Below are positions 1-11,287 of a stretch of 64,000 nt of DNA, one piece after another. Both the position numbers and the translations under genes were made by a program. Origin of the DNA: Theropithecus gelada (taxonomy: Eukaryota; Chordata; Mammalia; Primates; Cercopithecidae). Position 1 is the stretch's first letter. The number at the start of each line of letters is the position of its first letter. The DNA lies in the NCBI RefSeq assembly GCF_003255815.1, contig NC_037668.1, positions 17,854,207-17,918,206 of the forward strand. The letters run 5' to 3'. The notes under the pieces were generated by a model. The model was not told where the DNA came from and did not search any database. It was given only the letters and a program-made list of their open reading frames with translations.

Positions 1-2450
1 GCCCAAAATGTTTCCTACTTTGCTATGTGATTTTTTTCTTTGACTGATGGGTCATTTAAAAACATGTTGCTTAATTTCCAAACATTTGGAGATTTTCTAG
101 TTATCTTTCCGTTAGTGAGTCCTGATATAATTTCACAGTGGTCAGAGAACATATGATTTCAGATCTCTAAGATGTGCTGTATGATCCAAGACAGTTTATT
201 TTGGTCAATGTTCAATGCACATTTGAAAAGAATGTGTACTCTGATAGTTGATGTTTGTTCTATATATGCCCATTATGTCAGGTTGATTTATCCTCCTCAA
301 CTTTACTGCTTGTTTTAATTAATTACTGAGAGAGAGAAAGAGAGAGAGAGATGTTACTATCTTTGCTATGATTATGGAGTTCTCTATCTCTCCCTTTAGT
401 TCTGACAATTTCTGCTTACTGTAATTTGTTTTCACAAAGTATATTTCTACCATTTTTAAAATTTGAACCATTCTGTGTCTTTATGTATGATAAGTGCTTC
501 CTATAAACAACATATAATTGATTTTTAAAAATCAAGTCTAACACTCTTTGTCTTTTGATTGTAGTATTTAGACCATTCACATTTAATGTAATTACTGATA
601 TAGTTAGGTTTAAGTTTGCCATTTCTACTTTTTGTTTGTTTCATTTCTTTAATAATATTAGTCATTTTTTGATCAATTTTTAAATTATTTCATTTCTCTT
701 CTGTTAGCTTTTAAAATATATTTTTCTTTATTATTATTTTAAGTTATCTTAGAAATTAAAATATTCTTTAAATTTTTATAGCTCATTTTAAATTAGTATT
801 TTTACTACTTCTCAAACAATGCAAGAACCTTAACTTTCTTTCCTTTTGCTATTATTATAAATTTCATTTTGACATATATTATAAATTCCTATGATTTTTT
901 GTTGTTTTAAACAGCCAGTATTCACTTATAATTTCTCAAATATCTACCTTTTAAAAGTGATTTTTATTGTTTTCTGCAATTTCATGCTTTTATCTGGGAT
1001 CATTTTCCTTTAGCCTGAATGAATTCTTATAGTACAAGTTCACTAGAGGAGAATTATTTCATCTTTTTCATGATGTTGTTTTCTTTTTCTAAAAATATTA
1101 TTGTAAAAATACTTTTGTAAAAGTCATTGTAAAAAATATTGTAAAAAAGTAATTTCTTTTTAGAAAGATCTTTTCACAAGACAATGAATTATCTGTAGTT
1201 TTGCCCTACTACTTTGAATATGTGATTTCATTATATTCTAGATTCTATACATTCTATTTAAAAAGTCAAACACAATTCTTATTGGTACACCTTTTAAAAT
1301 AATATATATATATATATATATTTTTTTCGGACTCCTTTTGAGATTATTCCTATGCTTTGGCTTTCTATAAATCTCTATAATTTCTTTAGGTGTGGCCTTC
1401 TCTACATGTATCATGCTTAAAGTTGGTTTAAATTTTTGTATCTCTTTGTGTTTCATCAGGTTTTGAAAATTCTTGCACATTAATTCTTCAAAGATTGCCC
1501 CGTCTCATTCTCTCCTTTCTCTCTGAACTTTAGTAACGTGTGTATTAGACTCTTCGAGCATAACCAACTTGTCCACTCTGCTCTTTTTTTCCTCCATTTT
1601 TTTCCCTCTGTATGCATAGGTTTGTGTATTTTTTATTGACCTTTCTTCAAGTTCACTTACTCTGTCTTCTACCATACCCAGTCTGTTGTTACCCCCACCA
1701 AGAATGTTTCTAACTCCAGATATTTAATTCCAGAGTATATTCACTTGATTTCTTTTATTGATTCTAATTTTTGAAATTCTCCTCCTTTTCATCTGTTTTG
1801 TCCATCTTTCATTCTATTTTAAAAAGACATATTTATCATGGTTATATTAAAGTTCTTTTTTAAACTCCTGCATCTCCTAGCATGGGATTATCTCCCAGTT
1901 GTTGCCTTTTCTCTTGATGTTTATCATCTTTTCCTGCATTTTTTTGTGACTTTTTTTTTTTTTTTGCTGTACTGGCTAGTCTGGATGATGCCTTGTAGAA
2001 GCTCTGGGTCATGTTTTCCACCTTTGAAGAGCATTGAGTTTTGTTCTGGCAGGCAGTTTAAAGTACCAGAGGATCATCTTGATACTGTTGAGACTTGGCT
2101 TTAGGTTTTGTTAGAGTAGATACCTTTCTTTACTTCCAGGGTGGTGCCTGCTCTTAGGGCATGAGTCAAAATCCTAGCGAATAGTGTTTCTGAGGTTTTA
2201 ACTAAAAGTTCAAGATAAACCCTAAGTTTGCTCCGCTCAGACCTAGTATCAACTTCTAACTGCTAGCTTCCTAATACTGTGCAGTCTCTAACAGATCTTC
2301 AGTTCTCTAGCCTTCCAGTGGCTCTTTTCTTCCAGGCCTCTTTTAGTATCACTCTATGCAGAAGCAGCCTAGTGGTTGGCAAAGGATCTAAGAAGGAATT
2401 TTAATGTAGATTTGTAGGTGTACCTCCCTGTGGATTTCTCTTCTCTGGGA
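1..2450 (-). mobile_element. Old LINE-1 (L1M-like), antisense: start of ORF2 and 5' region
   Basis: On the minus strand, 622-416 reads as the start of LINE-1 ORF2, the endonuclease, with the conserved NVNGLN motif that holds its first catalytic Asn. The Gln-Glu-Thr-His motif with the catalytic Glu is lost (the frame reads YRKHL), so the enzyme is dead. Bases 1-415 are the next part of the endonuclease with a deletion. From about 650 to 2450 the T-rich text resembles the 5' region of old L1M elements in antisense. The ORF2 part is clear and the right limit is uncertain. A GA-rich run (about 328-352) and a TA run (1302-1320) lie inside. Confidence 0.7.
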
Positions 2451-2690
2451 CACTGCCCACCAAATCCTAGCTGCTTGGCAGGCCTGAAATCTGATCTCTA
2501 TCTCTTCTGCTTAGTTTGGCCTTCTCAAAGAAAACCATGTTGAAATTGGGGCTTACTTTTTGTGCCTTTCTTTTCTCAAGAATTATAATCCTGTGTTGGT
2601 TTCTGTTCAATGCTTGAAAACATTTGTTTTGTATCTTTTATTAAGCTGCTTAGTTGTTTATGATAGGAGGATTATTTGTCAGCAACTCCA
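2451..2690. other. Unassigned stretch between LINE-1 pieces
   Basis: T-rich sequence, probably also decayed LINE-1. No gene signal is seen. A weak open frame from 2560 to 2883 is not gene-like. Confidence 0.4.
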
Positions 2691-3540
2691 TCATGGTGCA
2701 AATAGAAAAAAATCACTCCGTTCATATAAGATGTTTCAAATACAGGTTTATTTCTGGGTTTTATATTTGATTCTACTGATCTACTTGTCTTTCTCTGTGC
2801 CAAGGCCTCACTATTCTAATTTCAACTGCTTTATTATAAGTCTTACATCTGGTAGGGCACATCCTGCTACCTTTTCTCTCTAAGAGTGTCCCAGTCTTTG
2901 CTTGCTCCTTTACATTTTTGTATTAGTATTAGAAGTGGCTTGCTGAGTTCCATAGAAGTCCTATTTATATTTTTTTTGGAATGCGTTAGATCTATAGATT
3001 ATTTTTAAAAAGACTGCTGTCTTTGAGATTTTGAATCTTCCTGTTTGTGAACATGGTATCTCTCTGCATGTATTTAGGTTTTTATTAATGTTTCTCAATT
3101 AAATTTTATAATTTTTTTCATAATGAGACACATTTTATAAAACTTACCTAAAATAAAATATTTTATGTTTTTTGCTGCTATTGTAAATAGTATTAAAATA
3201 ATTAAATTTTCTAGATTTATTTTGTTTTGACACATAATAATTATAATATTTATGGGGTATAGTGTAATTTTCCATATAGACATAGATAATAATCAAATTA
3301 GTGTACTTAGCATATACATCACCTCAAACACTTGTGATGTTTTTATATTGATAACATTCAAAATTACATTTTCTAATTGTTCATTGCTGCTATGTAGAAA
3401 TACAATAGATTTTTGTATAGTGATCTTATTTTCAACTTTCTTGATAAACTCTTTTTATCAATTACAATTTTTCTGTAGGTTTTGTGTTTTTAAATAGATG
3501 ATAATAACAACTATGGATAATAACAGCTTTGATTTTTTTC
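2691..3540 (-). mobile_element. LINE-1 fragment, antisense (ORF2 C-terminal part)
   Basis: The text around 3020-3240 matches the antisense of the reverse transcriptase C-terminal region of LINE-1 (the phrase on a feminine-sounding 'gaacatggtatctctctgcat' theme is diagnostic, followed by AT-rich sequence). It sits next to a more 5' LINE-1 part, so at least two copies or a rearranged copy are present. No intact frame remains. Confidence 0.6.
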
Positions 3541-3804
3541 TTTTAAACTCTTCAGAGCTATGCTTGTAGTATAGTATATATGTATATATATAAATATAAA
3601 ATATATCTTTTTTTCTCTCTTACTGTGCTGGACATTCTGGACATGGTGATAGCAGGATATTTGCCTTGTTGCTGATTTTAAAGGGAAGGCTTTTTAACAT
3701 TCCAGCAAATACTTCTAAGTTGACTGATCATGTTTTGAAAGAGCTAAGGGACCAGCTCCTCCTCCATGAAGTGGGCCCTAGCTTTGTCATATTCTTTCTC
3801 TGGA
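3541..3804. other. AT-rich unassigned stretch
   Basis: Contains an imperfect TATA/TATAT run at about 3573-3607. No gene or recognised repeat. Confidence 0.4.
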
Positions 3805-3810
3805 CCTCAA

Positions 3811-4095
3811 TTTTTTTTTTTTTTTTGAGACGGAGTCTCGCTCTGTCCCCCAGGCTGGAGTGCAGTGGTGCGATCTCTGCTCACTGCAAGCTCTGCTTCC
3901 CAGGTTTACGCCATTCTCCTGCCTCAGCCTCCTGAGTAACTGGGACTACAGGGGCCCCCCACCACGCCCGGCTAATCTTCTGTATTTTTAGTAGAGACGG
4001 GGTTTCACCGTGGTCTCAATCTCCTGACCTTGTGATCCGCCCGCCTCAGCCTCCCAAAGTGCTGGGATTACAGGCGTGAGCCACCGTGCCCGGCC
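3811..4095 (-). mobile_element. AluY-like SINE, antisense
   Basis: Near full-length Alu in antisense, with T tail at the left. The AluY-type text for the GCAAGCTC region and the 'ccttgtgatccgcc' region is present. Target-site duplications of about 13 bp (cctcaattttttt) flank it at 3805-3817 and 4096-4108. Confidence 0.92.
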
Positions 4096-4108
4096 CCTCA
4101 ATTTTTTT

Positions 4109-4630
4109 TAACCTGTAAAATATAAGGTTTGTTCTATAATAGCAGTTTTCAAACTTGTATGGGTTCCTTCAAGTCACAGGTTCTGTTAAAAAATCTATAA
4201 AATAGTGAAACTGAAATATATATAACTTTCCCCTTAGACAAATGCCCATTTTATTCTCTTTGATACAAGGCTTAAGTGCTAGACAAGTGGTAGTAAGAAT
4301 TGAACAAGTAAAAGACACTTACAAAAGGAATACTTAAAATTAAAAAAAAGAAATGACAGATGTGTTAGATATTTTCCCCTGCAGACTGGGAAAAGATCAC
4401 TACTATTGACTTTAGATTGAGGAAAGCCTTGACCCAGGGTTCCTAAACGCACATGAAAGTGTTCCTTGAAGACTATCTAGTTTTGGAAGCCCAATCTTTT
4501 TCAATCTCTTCTTCCCCTTGGTCTTCTTTCTTCCTTAATGTCACAATTACAGCAGCTCAGGAGATAGAGTGTGAGAATATTTCTCTTCATTTCACTTTGA
4601 AATTGTGTTCTTTTGAACAATTTCATTCAA
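4109..4630. other. Intergenic, nothing recognised
   Basis: AT-rich single-copy looking DNA with no gene, RNA gene or clear repeat seen. Confidence 0.4.
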
Positions 4631-4634
4631 CATC

Positions 4635-4835
4635 TTTTCAAGAACTATTTCTTAAGTACCTACTCTGTGCTAGGGTATATGCCGGCTGCTGGGAATAAGA
4701 TGGTGACCAAAACAGTTTCTGTCTTCAGTGGCGAGTGGAGAAGGCAAGTGAGTAAACAGACAATCACAATAATATTTGGTAAGCTCGAGGTACTAAGGGA
4801 ACACTTCCTCTCAAGGGATTCAGGGACAATGTGAA
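4635..4835 (-). repeat. L2 LINE 3' end, antisense
   Basis: Starts with a 'cattcaaca' theme and continues with 'cctactctgtgctaggg' and 'gggaataagatggtgacc', the usual antisense text of the L2 3' end. Confidence 0.65.
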
Positions 4836-4904
4836 ATGAGTATTTGTCTCATACATAGATAAATGCTTAATGCTGGCAAGCTATAACCAGCATGTAATTA
4901 GATA

Positions 4905-5060
4905 TTGACAGTGCCTTTTGTTACAGTACTTTAATCAATATTATCTAATTTTCTCCTCACAAAAATCCCCCAAGGAAGATATTAACATTTTATTTTATTG
5001 ATGAAGGAATGAGAGTTCAGAGCACTTAAAATGCATTTGTAAAATCATACAAATTGTAGG
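4905..5060 (-). repeat. MIR SINE, antisense
   Basis: Degenerate MIR antisense core: 'tatctaattttctcctcac' followed by an 'atgaaggaatgagagttcag' segment equivalent to the gaggaaactgaggc theme. Confidence 0.55.
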
Positions 5061-5637
5061 TAGTTAGGAAGAAATTCAAATACAAATAAAATGTTTGTTG
5101 ACATATTTTGACCAGTGTGTAATACATGATTCATTATATATACAGAAAAACTACTGAAAACCAAAATCATGAAGTTCAGTTGGGTATCAGTTGGGCGTCT
5201 GGGGGGAAATACCCAGAAAGATTGTTCCTTGGCCAGATAGAGGCCTAGTGGGTGTCTGGAGAGCCTCAGAGATGCAAATTACCCAAACAGGATATTAATT
5301 AAACATTTCCCCTTCATTGGCTCTGCAGAATGTGTAAAAACCCATAAGAGAATGAATACCTCAGGCTAATCTTTTGGATGAGTTGTAACTAACAATGTCC
5401 AGTCCTTCTCAAAACCTCTGATTGATCAAGCCCACTGGTTCTTGGGTTGTGCAGGCAGTGCAGACATACACCAGGTTTCAACCCTTTGTTGGCCATTCCT
5501 GTGGCCATGGAAAGGGGAATGGAGAGCAAAGCATCAGGATGGTACAGAGAGGTGGAAACAGTGAAGCCCAGACACTTGTGAGGCTCTTATGTCGTTACCA
5601 CCTCACCAGCCCTGCACATGTCTTACGGTAATTGTAG
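5061..5637. other. Intergenic, nothing recognised
   Basis: No gene support. A 69-codon open frame at 5422-5631 has no recognisable family features. Confidence 0.4.
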
Positions 5638-5775
5638 CTAACACTTAATGAGTACTTACTGTATACAGGCCCTTTGCTAAGTATTTACATGGTGTCATTT
5701 AATCCTCAAAGCCACTCTATGAGGTGGGCACTGTCATTATTCTCATCCCATAGACTAGGAAATTAAAGTCTTAGA
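5638..5775 (-). repeat. MIR SINE, antisense
   Basis: Clear MIR antisense core: 'gagtacttactgtatacag', 'catttaatcctcaaagcc' and 'atgaggtgggcactgtcatt' in order. Confidence 0.8.
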
Positions 5776-5776
5776 G

Positions 5777-5992
5777 CAGGGGCTGGTGAGCAGTGGCCCA
5801 TGGACCAAGCCTGGGCCACTGTCTGGATTTGCAAATAAAGTTTTATTTGAACACAGTCATATATTTTATTTATGCATTATATATGGCTTCTTTCATGCCA
5901 CAGCTGCACAGTTAAGAAGCTGTGACAGAGATCATCACAAAGCTGAAATATTTCCTATCTGATCGTTTACATAAAAGGTTTACCAAAGCTTA
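5777..5992 (+). mobile_element. Non-autonomous hAT-Charlie-type DNA transposon (MER group)
   Basis: Starts CAGGGG, continues with 'caaataaagttttatttg' and 'tggcttctttcatgccaca', and ends near 'taaaaggtttaccaaagc'. This matches a common MER-type hAT element from memory; the exact family name is not certain. Confidence 0.6.
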
Positions 5993-6534
5993 ATTTATTC
6001 AATGGCACCTTTTTTGAAGGAGGCTGAACTGGGCTATGAACCTGGGCAGTTGGATGCCAGCACCTATACTTATAATCACATGCTCAATTGCCTTATTATG
6101 AAGTCTGACTTCTTGGGTGTTCAACCTGCACAGTTAAATAGGGCCTGCACTTAGAAGGCCCCATATAACTATGCATGTGGTTTAATGCTCTGCTTTTACT
6201 TAATAATTTTTGAATAAGGGGTTCTGCATCTTCATTTCACATTGGGCCTTGAAAATGATGTAGCTGGTCCTGCTTATTATAGCAACCACTAATGTTGAGT
6301 AACAGAGCAGAAGACTGGTCCCTCAGCCACCTGTTCCCCTGCCTGTATTCATGAGCCTGATGTAGTGCATGAAACAGAAGACTCAGCAACTGCCCCAGTC
6401 CCTTATCCTGAGCCCACTCTGAAAATAAGCCTGAGGTCTTTGCCTCACCTTTGATGCTTTCACAGACTCACACATAGTCACAGGGTGAAATGTGAGAGGA
6501 ATGCATTTTTTAAAAATTATTTTTTGTTTTAAAA
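5993..6534. other. Intergenic, nothing recognised
   Basis: No gene or clear repeat seen. Confidence 0.4.
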
Positions 6535-6536
6535 TT

Positions 6537-6571
<35 letters not shown>

Positions 6572-6574
6572 TTT
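6535..6574. repeat. (TTTA)n microsatellite
   Basis: About ten perfect TTTA units directly beside an antisense Alu; it grew from the Alu A-tail. Confidence 0.95.
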
Positions 6575-6845
6575 TGTTAGACAAGGTCTCTCTCTGTCAC
6601 CCAGAATGAAGTTCAGTCTTGCATAGCTCACTGCAGCCTGGGCTCAGGCAATCCTCCCACCTCAACCTCCTGAGTAGCTGGTACCACAAGCACACACCAC
6701 CACACCTGGCTAATTTTTAATTTTTTGTAAAGATGGAGTCTCACTATGTTGCCCAGGCTAGGCTTGAACTTCTGAGCTCAAGTGATCCGCTCACCTCAGC
6801 CTCCCAAAGTGCTGGGATTACAGGTGTAAGCCACTGCACTTTGCT
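6575..6845 (-). mobile_element. Old Alu (AluJ-like), antisense
   Basis: Alu text in antisense with many substitutions and AluJ-like words such as 'ctcactatgttgcccaggct'. The T tail has become the adjoining (TTTA)n run. Confidence 0.85.
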
Positions 6846-7565
6846 GAATGGGTTTGATTCTAATGAGGAAGAACCCTCATATCTTTGCTGAGATCTATTT
6901 CCTCCTTCTTTACTTAGTTCACAAATTAGAGGCATCCTGGTAGACCAATTCCTTAAACACACCACAAAAGTTTGCTTCTGAACCGCCTTCTAATTTTTTA
7001 GGATTTTCTCTTACCTTGTGTACTTGCCTCACTCCTCAGACCTGTTGGTTGCTGCTGTTTCTCTCATCTTGACCTCCTGCTTTCTTCCCTGACCACCGCA
7101 CTCTTTCTGGTTATGTTGTCACAATCTCCCTGAATAATTTACCTCATCACCACTGACCCATCCCTGGAAACATCTACACTGGTGTAGGCCCCAAGGACAG
7201 TGGGGTTGCTGCTTACAGCCCCACAGATTTTCTGCTGCACAACTCCAGGGCTGCCACATGTAGACGGTACTGTAAATGGGCCCAACCATTGTGCCATGGA
7301 GCGGGTCTGTTAGGCTGCCCCTTGCCAGGTCCATTTCAGCCCCATGACAAAGACCCAGAAAAGTCAGAGTAGAGGGCCTAGAGTGATGATGCAATCCAAA
7401 GCCATTCCTCTAAGGACAACAATGCCTGGGATGAACTTTGAATGCTTATCTTGAAGATGAGAAGTCTGAAGGAGAGCTAAGAAATTTTCAGTGTCTGGAA
7501 GGGTATAACTAGGACCAGTGAGTGGACAGAGGCTACAAAGAGTTAGACTTTAAAAAAAAAAATTC
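6846..7565. other. Intergenic, nothing recognised
   Basis: Moderate GC. The minus-strand open frame at 7119-7394 has no family features and no splice or promoter context that I can support. Confidence 0.4.
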
Positions 7566-7907
7566 TAATATCTGTTTTCATGCTGCTGATAAAAACATAC
7601 CCAAGACTGGGCAATTTACAAAAGAAAGAGGTTTATTGGACTTACAGTTCCACATGGCTGGGGAGGCCTCATAATCATGGTGGAAGGTGAGAGGCATATC
7701 TCACATGGCAGCAGACCTGAGAAGAGAGCTTGTGCAGGAAAACTCCCCATTATAATAACCATCAGATCTCGTGAAACTTACTCACTATCACGAGAACAGC
7801 ACGGGAAAGACCTGCCCTCATGATTCAATTACTTCTCACTGGGTCCCTCTGACAACATGTGGGAATTCAAGGTGAGATTTGGGTGGGGACACAGCCAAGC
7901 CATATCA
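7566..7907 (-). mobile_element. Solo THE1/MST-type MaLR LTR, antisense
   Basis: Reads in antisense from 'tctgttttcatgctgctgat' through 'ggctggggaggcctcataat' to 'gggtggggacacagccaagc' and ends CATATCA. This is a full MaLR LTR about 340 bp long. It has no internal region attached, so it is a solo LTR. It lies about 130 bp before the minisatellite. Confidence 0.88.
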
Positions 7908-8037
7908 TCTAACCATCTAATGTCTTTAGAAAAGTAAGAGGCTATTGTTTTGACGGGTTTTGGTTTCTCTGGCCTGGAAGTGTTTCAGCAGAAGTTGGGA
8001 GATCACATGAAAGAGGGGTGCTATGTACAAGATGTAG
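7908..8037. other. Spacer between LTR and minisatellite
   Basis: Short single-copy looking sequence; its last 30 bases already resemble degenerate minisatellite units. Confidence 0.5.
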
Positions 8038-8983
8038 GAAGTTCTAACAGGAGGAGGCATGCCCTAACAGGAAGAGGGGTGCCTTAACAGGAGGAAGGGT
8101 GTTCTAATGGGGTTGCAGAGTGTCCTAACAGGAGGAAGGGTGCCCTAATAGGAGGGAGTGCCTAATAGGAGAAGGAGGTGCTCTAAAAGGGGGAGGGGGC
8201 CTGAACAGGAGGAAGAGCCTAAAAGGGGGAGGGGGTGCTCTAACAGGAGGTGTAGTTCCCTAACAGGAGAAGGGGATGTCCTAACAGGAGAATGGATGCT
8301 CTAAAAAGAAGAGCGGTATCCTAACAGGAGGAGGGATGCTCTAATTAGAGAAGGAGGTGCTCTAAAAGGAGGAGAGGGACTTAACAGGAGGTGGGGTGTC
8401 CTAAGAGGAAGAATGGGTACTCTAACAGGAGGTAGAGTTCCCTAACAGGAGGAGAGGTGCCCCAAAAGGAGAAAGTGATGCCCTAACAGGAGGAGGGGTG
8501 CCCTAAACAGGAAAAGAGGTGCTGTAACAAGAAGAGGGGTGCTCTAATAGGAGGAGTTATGTTCCAACAAGAAAATGGGGGCCCTAAAATCAGGAGAGGT
8601 GCCCTAAGAGCAAGAGGGGTCCCTTAACAGAAGGAGGAGTGTCCTAATAGGAGGAAGGGTGCTCCAACAGGAGGAAAGTTGTTCTAACAGGAGAAGAGGT
8701 GCTGTAACAGGAAGAGAGGTGCTCTAACAGGAGGAGAGGTGCTCTAATAGGAGGAAAGGTGCTCCAACAGGAGTAAAGTTGCTCTAACAGGGGTAGGGGT
8801 GCCCTAACAGAAGGAGGGATTGCCCTAAGAAGGGGGAGTGTTATAACAGGAAGAGGGGTAGTCTAACAGGAAAAGGGGGTGCCCCAACAGGAGAATGGGT
8901 TCCCTAACAGGAGAAGTGGTGTTCTAACAGTAGGAGGGGTGTCCTATACAGGGAAAGGTGCTCTAACAGGAGGAAAGGGTGCC
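8038..8983. repeat. Minisatellite, left half (about 20-bp unit)
   Basis: Roughly 45-48 degenerate units with consensus near TGCCCTAACAGGAGGAGGGG. Variants change the spacer (ccc/ttc/ctc before TAACAGG) and the purine block. One strand is strongly purine-rich. The array continues after the THE1 insertion at 11288-12245 with the same unit. Confidence 0.95.
8979..8983 (+). repeat. Left target-site duplication of the THE1 insertion
   Basis: GTGCC before the element's TG; the matching copy at 11288-11292 is ATGCC. One substitution separates the two. Confidence 0.7.
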
Positions 8984-11287
8984 TGTATTAGTCCATTCAA
9001 ACTATATCATTTCCCCACTCATCCCAACAAAATCTCATGTCCTCACAATTCAAAACACAGTCATGCCCTTCCAACAGTCCCCCAAAGTCTTAACTCATTC
9101 CAGTATTAACCCAAAAGTCCAAGTCCAAAGTCTCATGTGAGACAAGGCAAGTCCCTTCTGCCTATGAGCCTGTAAAATCAAAAGTAAGTTAGCTACTTCC
9201 TAGATACAACGGGAGTACAGGCATTGGGTAAATACACCCATTCCAAATGGGAGAAACTGGCCAAAAGAAAGGGGCTACAGGCCCCACACAAGTCCAAAAT
9301 CCAATAGAGCAGTCGTTAAAACTTAAAGTTCCAAAATGATCTCCTTTGACTCCATGTCTCACATCTGGGTCACACTGATAAAAGAGGTGGCCTCTCACAG
9401 CCTTAGGCAACTCCGCCTCTGTGGTTTTGCAGGGTACAGCCCCCCTTCAGGCTGCTTTCACAGGCTGGTGTTGAGTGCCTGTGGCTTTTCCAGGTGCATA
9501 GGTGCAAGTTGTAGGTGGATCTACCATCGTGGGGTCTGGAGGACCATGGCCCTCTTCTCACAGTTCCACAGGGCAGTGCCCTAGTGGGGACTCTGTGTGG
9601 GAGCTCTGAACCCACATTTCCCTTTTGTACTGCCCTAGCAGAGGTTCTCCATGAGGGCTCCACCCCTGCAGCAAACTTCTGCCTGGACTTCCAGGTGTTT
9701 CCATACATCCTCTGAAATCTAGATGGGGGTTCCCAAACCTCAATTCTTGACTTCTGCCAAGCTGTCAAGGCTTGGGGGTTGCACCCTCTGAAGCCACAGC
9801 CTGAGCTGTACCTTGGCCCCTTTTAGCCACACTTGTAGCAGTTGGGACACAGGGCACCAAGTCCCTAGGCTGCACACAGCACAGGGGCCCTGGGCCTGGC
9901 CCATGAAACCATTTTTTTCTCCTAGGCCTCTGGGTCTATGATGGGAGGGTCTGCTGTAAAGGTCTCTGACATGGCCTGGAGACATTTTCTCCATTGTTCT
10001 GTTGATTAACATTCAGCTCCTCATTACTTCTGCAAATTTCTGCAGCTGGCTTGAATTTCTCCCTAGAAAATGGGATTTTATTTTCTATTACATCATCAGG
10101 CTGCAAAATTTCCAGACTTTTATACTCTGTGTCCTCTTGAATGCTTTGTCACTTGGAAATTTCTTCTGCAAAATACCCTAAATCATCTCTCTCAAGTTCA
10201 AAATTCCACAGATCTCTAGGGCAGGAGCAAAATGCCACCAGTCTCTTTGTGTAGGAAGAGTGGCCTTCACTTTAGTTCCCAAAATGTTCCCTATCTACAT
10301 CTGAGACCACCTCAGCCTGGACTTCATTGTCCATATCACGATCAGCATTTTGGTCAAAGCCATTCAATGAGTCTCTAGGAAGTTCCAAACATTTCCACAT
10401 CTTCCTGTCTTCTGAGCCCTCCATGTCTTTAGGAAGGCCCAAACTTTCCCATATTGTCTCATCTTCTTCTGAGCTCTCCAAACTGTTCCAACCTCTGCCT
10501 GTTACCCAATTCCAAAGTCAGTTGTGATGTAGGATTTTTCTGCTCCTGAGCTCAGCTAGATCCAGTTTTTTTTTGTCTCAAGACCAGGAACAATTAGGCA
10601 TGTGGACATCAGAGAATAAGTAATATAATTTTTTAAGCAAAAGGACAACTCTCAGCAAAAAGAAGAGCCCTGCAAGCAGGTTTTCACCTCACAGTTGAGT
10701 GCCAGGGCTTCCACACAAGAGCTGATGAGGCTTCGCTTCTCCCCTGCATAAGATGCAAATTCCTGGTGGCTCCATCTCATTTCTGTAGTGCACATGTGTG
10801 CCCCAGTCCACTGCAGGCATGCCCAGGCAAGCCCCCTGTTGCTATCTCTTCCACATTTTTGGATATCTTCATAGCAGCTCCTCACTCTCTGTAGTACCAA
10901 TGTACTGTATTAGTCCATTCTCAAGCTTCTATAAAGGACTGTCCAAGAATGGGCAATTTATAATGGAAAGAGGTTTAATTGACTCACAGTTCTGCATGGC
11001 TGGGGAGGCCTCAAGAAACTTACAATAATGGTGGAAGGGGAAATAAACACGTCCTACTTCATATGATGACAGGAAGGAGAAGTGTCAAGCAAAAGGGGGA
11101 AAAGCCCCCTATAAAACCATCAGGTCTCATGAGAACTCACTCACCATAATAAGAACATGAGAACAGCATGAGGGTAACCACCCCCATGATTAAATTATCT
11201 TCCACCGGGTCCCTCCAATGATATAGGGGATTATGAGAATGACAATTCAAGATAAGATTTGGGTGGGGACACAGCCAAATCATATCA
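8984..11287 (-). mobile_element. THE1-type MaLR provirus lacking most of its 3' LTR
   Basis: Minus-strand THE1-like element inserted in the minisatellite. On the + strand it begins with only about 15 bases of LTR (TGTATTAGTCCATTC), passes straight into the THE1 internal region (about 8999-10905), and ends with a complete LTR (10906-11287). The nearly whole 3' LTR is therefore deleted. MaLR internal regions do not encode a full retroviral polymerase. The open frames inside it (for example 9403-9768 minus) are decayed and not genes. Confidence 0.9.
10906..11287 (-). mobile_element. 5' LTR of the THE1-type provirus
   Basis: 382-bp LTR in antisense with canonical TG at the left and CA at the right (catatca). 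It resembles the solo LTR at 7566-7907 in sequence and orientation. Confidence 0.9.

Noticed and set aside
9403..9768. 121-codon minus frame
   Set aside because: Lies fully inside the THE1 internal region, which is not expected to code for a functional protein.
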